Part shown: positions 17,545 to 26,700 of the stretch, one piece after another | Layout of the letters: every line of letters starts with the position of its first letter | Position numbering within the stretch: the first letter of the stretch is position 1 | NCBI RefSeq assembly: GCF_000260715.1 | Contig: NC_017834.1 | Location: forward strand, 372,001-436,000 | Direction of reading: 5' to 3' | Length of the DNA stretch: 64,000 bases | DNA from: Bifidobacterium animalis subsp. animalis ATCC 25527 | Lineage (GTDB): Bacteria > Actinomycetota > Actinomycetes > Actinomycetales > Bifidobacteriaceae | Notes under the pieces: generated by a model | What the model saw: only the letters and a program-made list of their open reading frames with translations | What the model was told of the DNA's origin: nothing | The model's database searches: none | Position numbers and translations under genes: made by a program

Positions 17545-18438
17545 TCACATATTGACCGGCAGCACGCCCACGTCGGCCGTGTGCACAATCTCAAGCTGGT
17601 CGTCGCGATTGGTGATCGACAGCGACGCGTCGGCATTGATGGTGCGCGCGATGCCGGTCTGCGTGGTGCCGTCCGCGTAGTGCACGAGCACCGGCTTGCC
17701 GAGCGTCCAGCATTCCTCGAGCACACGTTTGCGCAGATCCTGCGCGTAGTTGGCCGGGTGCAGCCCGAATTCCCACAGACGACGTTCCATGCTCCTCACC
17801 GTGGCGGCGGCGATTGCATCGGCGAGGCTGATCGGGGTGGGGAAGTTCGTGTCGGGCTCAGGCTCGGTGATTAGCTGCAGTGACGTGCTCTGCGGTGTGG
17901 GCAACTGCTCGGGCGCGATGTTCAGATTCAGTCCGACGCCGAAAACGACCACGCTCGTGATCGGGTCGTTCGGCAGCGGCACGAGCTGGGAGAGTATTCC
18001 GCCGAGCTTCATGCCGTGGTAGACGATGTCGTTGGGCCATTTGAGCTGCACGGTGTCGGGCGCATCGTCGTCGATGTCGTCAGGGCGCCATTTGAGGCCA
18101 TTGTTGGGCACGATGTGCTGCAGGGCGTCGATCACGCTCATGCCGGCGATCATTTGCAGCCAGCCGTTGAGATTGGCGTCGGTGGCAAGCTGTGTGCCCA
18201 CCGCGCTCATAAAGGAGGCGATGAACGAGCCCTCGAGTTCGCTCACCCAGGTATGACCGAGACGGCCGCGCCCCGCAGTCTGCTCGCGCGCGAACACGAC
18301 CGTCATGCCGGCGCGGTCGAATTTGCCGTCTGCGACGAGTTTCGCGGCGACGTCGTTCGTGGAGGTCGTCTGTTCGAGGGAGATTACATTCGCGACGGCG
18401 CGTGTGTTCGGATAGTCATTCATGTTCACTGTGCCCAT
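17545..18438 (-). CDS. birA: Biotin-[acetyl-CoA-carboxylase] ligase (monofunctional)
   Basis: A 297-residue biotin protein ligase that makes biotinyl-AMP and transfers biotin to BCCP. The catalytic region shows TAGRGRLGHTW near residue 55, KWPND for ATP/biotin binding and KLGGIL. A small C-terminal SH3-like domain follows. There is no N-terminal winged helix, so this BirA cannot repress transcription as the E. coli one does. The start is uncertain: ATGs at 18438 and 18423 both lack a good ribosome-binding site, and the open frame runs to 18552. It lies beside bioY and the carboxylase genes that supply its substrates. Confidence 0.93.
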   Translation of the reverse strand: MGTVNMNDYPNTRAVANVISLEQTTSTNDVAAKLVADGKFDRAGMTVVFAREQTAGRGRLGHTWVSELEGSFIASFMSAVGTQLATDANLNGWLQMIAGMSVIDALQHIVPNNGLKWRPDDIDDDAPDTVQLKWPNDIVYHGMKLGGILSQLVPLPNDPITSVVVFGVGLNLNIAPEQLPTPQSTSLQLITEPEPDTNFPTPISLADAIAAATVRSMERRLWEFGLHPANYAQDLRKRVLEECWTLGKPVLVHYADGTTQTGIARTINADASLSITNRDDQLEIVHTADVGVLPVNM

Positions 18439-18618
18439 GGTTCGATTATTGGCGCAGGTGGGGATGTTCTCGCATATGCCGTGTTCGTGGCGGGTGCGCC
18501 GCCTGGCACATATGCGTGCGCGACCAGCAGGTTCCGCATCCCCGTCATTCACCTCCCGCGGTGCCTATGCGTGCGCGTGCGCGACTGCGCTGCCAACCGG
18601 CGCACCCAGATGGTCGTA

Positions 18619-19085
18619 TTTGCAAACGTAATCTCAAATCTGCGCATTTGTGAGTGGGCACTGGTCGCTGTGAGATTGGGATTGCAAAGAAGGCACGCGA
18701 AATTCAGCTGTATGCGCGGATGTGAGGATGAGATTGCAAGAATGACACCTGCAGAAGCGGCTGGATGACCTAGCTGAGACTGCGTTCACCAAGATGGTCA
18801 TCGTGTGGCGCGCTGGATGGTTGCACTTGCAGGTGGAATCTCAGACTGATATTGGAAGAGATGTACGGTGGTCACGTTTGCAGACGGGGTCTCGGCGTGG
18901 CCATAGCGGCAATCTGAGATTGTCGTGATGAGAATTCAGTTGCAAAAAGGGCGCGCGGATACGGATTGACATCAGATTGATATCAGATTAAGCGAGGTAT
19001 TGCAAAGATGGCGTGCGAGAATCTGCACACATGGCAGATGGTATGCGGGGTGCGCGAATTTGCAAACGCAGGATTCCCGCAAGAT
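18619..19085. repeat. Degenerate tandem array, period about 52/61 bp, between birA and bioY
   Basis: The whole 713-bp gap 18439-19151 has no credible gene. It holds about nine loosely repeated units that begin TTGCAA or similar, at 18619, 18681, 18733, 18784, 18826, 18877, 18939, 18999 and 19059. Successive spacings are about 62, 52, 51, 42, 51, 62, 60 and 60 bp. The better-conserved units read ATTGCAAAGANGGCGNGCG. Many carry an AATCTGAGATT-like dyad in the middle (for example 18911-18921). Conservation is lower than in the arrays at 34.6 and 47.8 kb. Confidence 0.6.
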
Positions 19086-19151
19086 GAGTCCGCACGCAGT
19101 CGGCCGCGTTCGATTGCTCGGCGCAGGAACCGACTGCATGCGCAGGGAGAC

Positions 19152-19790
19152 TCAGCGGGCGGCTTCCGTGGATTCGGCGGAAGCGAGCACGGGCAGTGCC
19201 AGCAGCGAGGCCACCGTGATCTTGAGCAGATCGCCGGGCACGAAGACGAGCGTGGAGGCGGCGGTGGCGCCCAGGGGCATGCCGGTGACCGTGGCCTGGA
19301 AGGCGGTACCGAAGCCGTAGCCGACCACGAGGAACCCGAATGCGCAGGCCATGAAGCAGGCGATGAAGCGGGCTGCGCCGGCAAGTGCCGGGTTCATGTC
19401 GTGCTTGGTGCGCAACGAGGTGATTGCGCGGTTGGCGGCGCCTGCGAGCACGGCGGTGAGCATCACCGACGGCACGAATCCGAAGAGGAATCCGCCGGAG
19501 GGGCCAATGAGAGACAGCGTGGAGCCTCCACCCGAGAACACGGGCAGGCCGGCGGCACCCAGACCCAGGTACAGCACAGTGCCCGCGGTGGTGCGACGCC
19601 AACCCAAGGTGAGCGCGGCGGTCATGAGCACGAAGGTCTGCAGGGTGATCGGAACGGGCGTGCCGGGGACCGGGATCTTGCCCACCATCGTCGAGCCGCA
19701 CAGCAGCAGCGCCACGATGAGCGCGGGGGCGAGGGAGCGCACGAGCGCCCTGAGATTGACGCGAGTGACGCTATGCATAAGTTCGTGCAT
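19152..19790 (-). CDS. bioY: Biotin transporter BioY (ECF substrate-binding component)
   Basis: A 212-residue membrane protein with six hydrophobic segments and the BioY pattern: VPGTPVPITLQTFVLMTAAL near residue 35, a GGFLFGFVPS loop and the FVPGDLLKI segment close to the end. BioY binds and imports biotin, alone or with the general ECF module. The start follows GGAAGGA by 6 nt, and the longer frame upstream is rejected. No biotin synthesis gene is present in the window, consistent with a biotin-requiring organism. It is divergent from accBC, sharing a 295-bp regulatory region. Confidence 0.93.
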   Translation of the reverse strand: MHELMHSVTRVNLRALVRSLAPALIVALLLCGSTMVGKIPVPGTPVPITLQTFVLMTAALTLGWRRTTAGTVLYLGLGAAGLPVFSGGGSTLSLIGPSGGFLFGFVPSVMLTAVLAGAANRAITSLRTKHDMNPALAGAARFIACFMACAFGFLVVGYGFGTAFQATVTGMPLGATAASTLVFVPGDLLKITVASLLALPVLASAESTEAAR

Positions 19791-20085
19791 AAGTATTCCT
19801 TCCGTCTCTGTGCGTGACCGGCATGTGGCCAGTGTGGCGCATGGAAATTGTGAGTGTGCAACGGGAACGTTACGGTTCGGCAACGGGTGGTGAGATTGCC
19901 CAGCCTGCGCAATACTTGCCAAAATAGGCGGAATCATAAGGCTCTGCGTGCATGCTCCCGGGTGCTGCTCGTAATCGTAGACGCAAACGCAGGTGTGCAT
20001 TTTGTAGAGGTCACCAAAAACGAGCGGTCAGATTTGTTCAAAGCGACGTTTCGTGAATATTCAAAAGAGAGCAGAGTTATGCACC

Positions 20086-21960
20086 ATGACCGATACTGTC
20101 TCCAAACTACTCATCGCCAATCGCGGCGAGATCGCCCTGCGTGTGGTGCGCACCGCGCGTGAAATGGGCATATCCACCGTGGTCGTGTACGCCGAGCAGG
20201 ACCGCCATTCGCAATATGTCGAGATGGCGGACGAGGCATTCCTGCTCTCGGGTGACACGTATGCCGACACCTATCTCAACGAAGACCTCCTCATAGACAT
20301 TCTCCGGCGCTCCGGTGCCGATGCGGTGCATCCGGGCTATGGATTCCTCTCCGAAGTGCCGAGTTTCGCCGACAAGGTGATCGAGGCCGGCGCCACATGG
20401 GTCGGCCCGTCGTCGCGCGCGCTCACCGATCTGGGAGACAAGATCAGCGCACGCCGCGTGGCCGTGTACGCCAAGGTGCCGCCGGTGCCGGGCATCTCAC
20501 ATTCGCTCGGCGACATGCGCGTGCTGCTCGACTTCGCACACACGCACGGCTATCCGCTCATGCTCAAGCGCGCGGACGGCGGCGGCGGACGGGGCATCAC
20601 ACTCGTGCGCGACGACGACGAGCTGCGCGGCTTCTACCTGAACCACAACGCCGTGCAGGGCGGCGATCTCGACGAGTACTTCGTGGAGCGTTTCATCGAC
20701 CACGGCAGGCACGTGGAGACCCAATGCGGCCGCGATTCGCACGGCAACTTCACCGTGTACTCGACGCGCGACTGCTCGGTGCAGCGCCGCAACCAGAAGC
20801 TCATCGAGGAAGCGCCCGCCCCGTTCCTGGGTGACGACGTGGTCGAGCAGCTGCATGCCTATTCGCACCGGCTGTTCGACGCGGTGGACTATGTGGGCCT
20901 GGGCACCTGCGAGTTCATGGTGACCGATGCGGGCAAGGTGTACTTCCTGGAGGTGAACCCGCGCCTGCAGGTCGAACATACGGTAAGCGAGGAGGTGAGC
21001 GGGCTCGATTTGGTTCGCGAACAATTGCAGATTGCCGCCGGCGGCACGGTCTCGCCGGAACCGACCGCGCGCGGCCACAGTTTCGAACTGCGCATCACCA
21101 GCGAGGACCCGAAGACGAACCTGACCCCCAGCTCCGGCACGCTCGAACGTGTGCAGTGGCCGGCGGGGCCCGGGGTGCGGGTGGATTCCGGCGTGGTCGA
21201 AGGAGACACGATCTCGCCGAAGTTCGACTCGATGATGGGCAAGCTCATCGTGACGGCGCATGACCGCCATGCCGCCGTGGCCCGTGTGCGGCGCGCGCTT
21301 GACGAGCTGCGCATCGAAGGCGTGCCCACGCCCGTCGAACTGTACCGGCAGGTGTTCGGCGACGACGAGTTCACCGCCGAGCACGGCCATGGTTTCGAAG
21401 TGAGCACAAAGTGGCTCGAACGCAAGTACCTGAACCATGAACCGGCCACCGTACACGGCGGCCAGCCGGCTTCGCTCGATGCCGTCGCAGGGGCGGCGGA
21501 ACCCGAACTCGACCATAGCGAGCAATTCGTGATCGAAATGAACAATCGGCGCGTGGTGCTCAATGTGCCGAGCGACATGTTCGCCAATCTCACCGGCGCG
21601 GCCCGTCCGCACGGCGAACGCAGGCCCACGCAGCCATTGCGGGGCCAGGGCTCGCACCATGTGGACCGCGGCAACGCGCGCACCGCCGAACGCCCGGGCG
21701 TCATCTCCGCGCCAATGCAGGCGTTGGTCACGCGCATCAACGTGAGCGAAGGCCAGCAGGTGGCGAAGGGCGACCTGCTCGTGGTGCTCGAATCCATGAA
21801 GATGGAGAACTACGTGTATTCGCCCACGAACGGCATGGTGAAGGAGATCTTCGCCTCGCCGGCCACCGGCGTGGAGGCCGGCGAAACACTGCTGACCATG
21901 GAGGTCGCCGGAACGTCGAAACCAGCCAACCCCACCACCGACACCACCGAGGAGGCGTGA
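20086..21960 (+). CDS. accBC: Acyl-CoA carboxylase alpha subunit: biotin carboxylase fused to biotin carboxyl carrier domain
   Basis: A 624-residue fused subunit. The biotin carboxylase part starts KLLIANRGEIALRVVRTARE and contains the ATP-grasp region with KRADGGGGRGITLV and EVNPRLQVEHTVSEEVSGLD. A C-terminal BCCP domain carries the biotinylation motif ESMKM with K572. It carboxylates biotin with bicarbonate and ATP, and the beta subunit then transfers CO2 to acetyl-CoA to make malonyl-CoA for Fas. The chosen ATG has the conserved N-terminus; a GTG at 20053 is in frame. The stop is 1 bp from the accD start, so the two are co-translated. BirA and BioY nearby complete the biotin supply. Confidence 0.96.
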   Translation: MTDTVSKLLIANRGEIALRVVRTAREMGISTVVVYAEQDRHSQYVEMADEAFLLSGDTYADTYLNEDLLIDILRRSGADAVHPGYGFLSEVPSFADKVIEAGATWVGPSSRALTDLGDKISARRVAVYAKVPPVPGISHSLGDMRVLLDFAHTHGYPLMLKRADGGGGRGITLVRDDDELRGFYLNHNAVQGGDLDEYFVERFIDHGRHVETQCGRDSHGNFTVYSTRDCSVQRRNQKLIEEAPAPFLGDDVVEQLHAYSHRLFDAVDYVGLGTCEFMVTDAGKVYFLEVNPRLQVEHTVSEEVSGLDLVREQLQIAAGGTVSPEPTARGHSFELRITSEDPKTNLTPSSGTLERVQWPAGPGVRVDSGVVEGDTISPKFDSMMGKLIVTAHDRHAAVARVRRALDELRIEGVPTPVELYRQVFGDDEFTAEHGHGFEVSTKWLERKYLNHEPATVHGGQPASLDAVAGAAEPELDHSEQFVIEMNNRRVVLNVPSDMFANLTGAARPHGERRPTQPLRGQGSHHVDRGNARTAERPGVISAPMQALVTRINVSEGQQVAKGDLLVVLESMKMENYVYSPTNGMVKEIFASPATGVEAGETLLTMEVAGTSKPANPTTDTTEEA

Positions 21961-21961
21961 C

Positions 21962-23593
21962 ATGATCGACAGCATCGATGCCAATCTCGCCGCGGTAGAA
22001 GCCGCCGACGCCACCGCAGCCAATGGCGCGGACGCGCAGGGGGCCATGCGCCAGCCGATCCGACCGGCGGTGCTCAAGGCCGCCGAACTCGCGCGGGACG
22101 CCGAGAACAGGGCACGCGACCGCCAGCATGTGAAAGGCAAGTTCACGGCGCGTGAACGCCTCGACCTACTGCTCGACTCCGGAACCTTCGAGGAGATCGG
22201 GCGGTTCCGCGGCGGCGACATCAACAAGGGCGTCGCCGGTTCCGCCGTGATCACCGGATTCGGCGAGGTCTGGGGGCGCAGGGTGGCCGTCTACGCACAG
22301 GACTTCTCGGTGCGTGGTGGTTCCCTGGGCGTTGCGGAAGGTCGCAAAATCTGCCATCTGATGGATCAGGCGCTCGCACTGCGCGTGCCGATCATCGCGC
22401 TCATCGACTCCGGTGGCGCGCGCATTCAGGAGGGCGTCGCAGCGCTCACCGAATACGGCAACATCTTCCGCAAGACCTGCGAGGCCAGCGGATTCGTGCC
22501 GCAGCTCTCATTGATTCTCGGCCCATGCGCCGGCGGCGCCGTGTATTGCCCGGCGCTGACCGACCTGATCATCATGACCCGGGAGAACTCGAATATGTTC
22601 GTCACCGGGCCCGACGTGATCAAGGCCTCCACCGGCGAGTCGATCAGCATGGACGATCTCGGTGGCGGCATCGTGCACAACGTGAAATCCGGCGTCGCGC
22701 ACTATCTGGGCGCCGACGAGGCGGATGCAATCGACTACGCGCGCACGGTGCTCGCCTATCTGCCGGCCAACAGCGGGCAGACGGCCCCGCGCTACGCCTA
22801 CATGGCCACGCGCGCGGACCGCGACATCGCCGAACGGCTCGGCACCGTGGTGCCCGAGAACGAACGCCAGCCCTACGACGTGCTCGACGTGATCCGCTGC
22901 CTCGTCGACTACGGCGAGTTCGTGCAGGTGCACGAGCTGTTCGCGCAATCCGCCGTCGTCGGCTTCGCCTGCATGGACGGCCAGCCGGTGGGCATCGTCG
23001 CAAACCAGCCGAATGTGAACGCCGGCGCGCTGGACGTCGATTCATCGGAGAAGGTGGCGCGCTTCGTGCGCTTGTGTGACGCGTTCAATCTGCCCATCAT
23101 CACCCTGGTCGACACGCCCGGGTACAAACCGGGTGCCGAGCAGGAGCACGCCGGCATCATCCGCCGCGGCGCGAAGGTGATCTACGCGTATGCGAACGCG
23201 CAGGTGCCGCTCGTCACCGTGATCATGCGTAAGGCCTACGGCGGCGCCTACATCGTGATGGGATCCAAGGCGATTGGCGCGGACCTCAACTACGCGTGGC
23301 CCACCAGCCAGATCGCCGTGCTCGGCGCGGCGGGCGCCGTGAACATCATCCATCGCAAGGACCTGCAGAAAGCGAAGGACGCCGGTCGTGACGTCGAAGC
23401 GGTGCGCGCGAAGTACATCGCCGAGTACGAGGAGACGACGGTGAACGCGAATCTGTCGATGGAGATCGGCCAGGTGGACGCGATGATCGATCCCGAGCAG
23501 ACCCGCGAGGTGCTCGTGGACTCCCTGAAGACCCTCGCTTCCAAGCGCCGTGTGAGCCGCACCGGCAAGCACCACGGCAACCAGCCGCTCTAG
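21962..23593 (+). CDS. accD: Acyl-CoA carboxylase beta subunit (carboxyltransferase)
   Basis: A 543-residue carboxyltransferase of the PccB/AccD type with N- and C-terminal crotonase-like halves. Visible features are GKFTARERLDLLLDSG near the start, ALIDSGGARIQEGV, the glycine-rich LGPCAGGAVYCPAL (first oxyanion hole) and KAYGGAYIVMGSK with AWP in the C-terminal half (second). It transfers CO2 from biotin on AccBC to acetyl-CoA. A short Ala-rich leader of about 30 residues precedes the conserved part. No epsilon subunit is seen nearby. fas starts 133 bp downstream, past two DnaA boxes. Confidence 0.95.
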   Translation: MIDSIDANLAAVEAADATAANGADAQGAMRQPIRPAVLKAAELARDAENRARDRQHVKGKFTARERLDLLLDSGTFEEIGRFRGGDINKGVAGSAVITGFGEVWGRRVAVYAQDFSVRGGSLGVAEGRKICHLMDQALALRVPIIALIDSGGARIQEGVAALTEYGNIFRKTCEASGFVPQLSLILGPCAGGAVYCPALTDLIIMTRENSNMFVTGPDVIKASTGESISMDDLGGGIVHNVKSGVAHYLGADEADAIDYARTVLAYLPANSGQTAPRYAYMATRADRDIAERLGTVVPENERQPYDVLDVIRCLVDYGEFVQVHELFAQSAVVGFACMDGQPVGIVANQPNVNAGALDVDSSEKVARFVRLCDAFNLPIITLVDTPGYKPGAEQEHAGIIRRGAKVIYAYANAQVPLVTVIMRKAYGGAYIVMGSKAIGADLNYAWPTSQIAVLGAAGAVNIIHRKDLQKAKDAGRDVEAVRAKYIAEYEETTVNANLSMEIGQVDAMIDPEQTREVLVDSLKTLASKRRVSRTGKHHGNQPL

Positions 23594-23613
23594 CTCGGGT
23601 CCAGCATGCCGGG

Positions 23614-23666
23614 TTATCCACACCAGACCGTGTGCATTTGTTGACGCGCGGGAAAAGTTATCCACA
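23614..23666 (+). promoter_or_regulatory. Two perfect DnaA boxes upstream of fas
   Basis: TTATCCACA occurs twice in the same orientation, at 23614-23622 and 23658-23666, 44 bp apart (about four helical turns). TTGACG at 23641-23646 with CACAAT at 23663-23668 (16-bp spacer) could be a weak fas promoter; the second box would then overlap its -10. The sites are visible; DnaA binding and a link between replication and lipid synthesis are inferred. Confidence 0.55.
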
Positions 23667-23726
23667 ATCCACATCCGCAGAACCCATCCGTAATTCATAC
23701 CCACACAAGAAATGAGAGACAGCAGT

Positions 23727-26700
23727 ATGAGCACCCCGGAATTCTTTGTGAACCGACTCAATTCGGAGCCACACGCCCTTATGTTCGCCGGCCAGTCCAC
23801 GCCATGGGTCGTGGCCGTCAAGCAGCTCATGGACGATCCAGAGCTGGCACAGCGGCTCACCGACCACGTGGCTGCCGCCCACGACCTGCTCACCCCGGTT
23901 TCGGCGCAATTGCTGGCGACGACCGGCCGTGAGACCGATCTGTTCTCCTTCGAAGCGAACCCGGCCAAGCTCGGCCCTGCAGCCGATGCCACCGCCAGCA
24001 TCGAAGGCATCGCGCTCGCACAGCTCGGCGCCCTGCTCGACCTCGACCAGCTCGGCTACACGCTGGCCAGTGCGAATCCGGTGGCCTTGCTCGGCCATTC
24101 GCAGGGCATTCTCGGCGTGCATATGGCGCAGGCCATCATCGACGCCGGCTCGATCGAAGCCGCACGCCCGCAGATCGACGAGATTCTCGCCATCGCCGCA
24201 CTCATCGGCGCGGCAGGCACCCGCGAGGCCCGCGCCCACGGCTTGGTACGCAAGTACGGTGACGCCACGCCGATGCTCTCGGTGAAGGGCATTCTGCCGG
24301 CCCAGGCCGACGAGCTCATTCGCCGCGTGGACGACGCCCGCGGGCCGATCGCCGTGGCCGTGATCAATTCCGCGAACCACGTCGTGCTCTCCGGCCACCC
24401 GCAGGACCTCGCCTCCTTCGCCGTCGAAGTGGCCAAGGAGCACAAGCACCAGGCGCAGCTGCGCGCCGAGAAGGTGCGTGGCGGCAGCGTGTTCGACCCG
24501 GTGCTCGAATACCTCGAGGTGACGCTGCCGTTCCACAGCCCGATCATGGAACAGGCCGTCGAGCAGACGGTGGCCTGGGCCGAGGAATGCGGCATCGACG
24601 TGGCCCGTGCCCGTGTGCTCGCCGGCGAGGTGCTCGTCAATCAGGTGGATTGGAGCGCGCAGGTGGCGAATCTGTTCAAGGAGAACGATCCGCGCACGTT
24701 GTGGGCCGTGGATCTCGGTCCCGGCACCACGCTCGCCAAGCTGTTCGGCACAGTGGCCGAAGGCACCGGCGTGGGTGTTGTGGAGGCGGCGAACGTTGCC
24801 GACCGCGCCAAGCTTGCCACGGAGACCGACGCCCCCGCCCGCATGCAGGATTGGACGCAGTACGTTCCGCAGGTGGTGCGGACCCCGCAGGGCGAGCGCA
24901 TCGAGACCGCGTTCACCCGCCTGACCGGCAAGCCGCCGGTGCTGCTCGCCGGCATGACGCCCACCACCGTGGACCCCGAGATCGTGGCCGCGGCGGCCAA
25001 TGCCGGCTACTGGGCCGAGCTCGCAGGCGGCGGCCAGGTGACCGCCGACGTGTTCGACCGCCATGTGGCCGAGCTCGAGGAGCAGCTCGACGAAGGCCGC
25101 ACCGTGGAATTCAATGCGATGTTCATGGACCGCTACCTGTGGAATCTGCAGTTCGGCACCTCCCGCATCGTGCCGAAGAAGCGTGCCTCGGGCGCCCCGA
25201 TCGACGGCGTGGTCATCTCCGCCGGCATCCCCGAGCTCGACGAGGCGGTGGCTCTGGTGAAGGAGCTCAACGCCGAGGGGTTCCCGTATGTGTGCTTCAA
25301 GCCGGGCACCGTCGACCAGATTCGCCAGGTGGTGCGCATCGCCAAGGCGGTTGCGCCCGCGAACATTCTCGTGCAGGTCGAAGGCGGCTCCGCCGGCGGC
25401 CACCACAGCTGGGAGTCGCTTGACGACCTGCTGCTCAACACGTATGCCCAAGTGCGCGAGCAGAGCAATCTCGTGCTCGTCGTCGGCGGCGGCATCGGCA
25501 CCCCGGAACGTGCCGCCGACTATATCTCGGGCGAATGGTCCACACGTTACGGCCATCCGCTCATGCCGGTGGATGGCGTGCTCGTCGGCACCGCGGTCAT
25601 GACCGCCAAGGAGGCGCACACGTCGCCGGAGGTCAAGCAGCTGCTCGTCGCGACGCCGGGTATTGCCGATGCCGGTTCCGACGCCGCAGCCGACGTGTTC
25701 GCCCCGCTCGGCGAGGCCTGGGTGCCGAGCGGCAAGGCCGTGGGCGGCGTTTCCAGCGGCCTGAGCCATTTGCACGCCGACATTTACGAACTCGAGAACG
25801 CATCGGCCCGCTGCGGCCGCCTGCTCGTGCGCGTGATGAAGCACCCGGAGGAGCTCGAAAGCCGCCGCCAGGAGATCATCGACGCCCTGAACGAGACCGC
25901 CAAGCCCTATTTCGGCGACCTGAGCGGCATGACCTACGAGGATTGGGCACGTCGGTTCGCCGAACTCTCGTTCCCGTGGGCCGACGGCACGTATGCGGAC
26001 CGCTACCTGCACCTGCTGCAGCGCATCGAAGCACGTGTGATCGACCTCGAACAGGGCGAGTTCACGCCGATGTTCTCCACGCGCGCCGACGTGGAGTCCG
26101 ATCCGTTCGCCGCACTCGCCGCATTGGTGGAGGCCTACCCGCAGATGGGCGAACTCAAGGTGGTGCCCACCGACGAGGCGTGGTTCATCGAACTCGTACG
26201 CGAATACCCCAAGCCAATGCCGTTCGTGCCGGCCATCGACAACGACCTGTTGCGCTGGTGGGGGCAGGACCAGCTGTGGCAGAGCGAGGATCCGCGCTAT
26301 TCCGCAGACTCCGTGCGCATCATTCCCGGACCGATCTCGGTGGCGGGCATCACCACCGTGGACGAGCCCGTCGCCGACATTCTGGGCCGCTTCAGCGATG
26401 CGATGACCGCGCGCGTGGCGTCCAACGCGGCTTCCCAGACCGATCGCTTCGCATTGCTTGCCGACTGCGAGGACGCCGAGGACTTCATTCGCCGCAGCCC
26501 GAACATCTCGTGGATCGGCCACCAGATGGCCAACCCGGCCTTCGGCACCGCCCGCGGCGACGCGAACTACGAACTGAAGCACCTCGGCCGCGACGAGCAG
26601 GCCGGCGTGGAACAGTTCGACCTCGACATCCACCTCGACACGTTCTGGGACGACGACCCGGACGGCGGCCTTTCCAAGCACGCCGTGCGCGACATCGTCA

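Noticed and set aside
23614..23666. Replication origin from two DnaA boxes
   Set aside because: Only two boxes, no AT-rich unwinding region, and no dnaA, dnaN or rpmH nearby; a regulatory role is the better guess.
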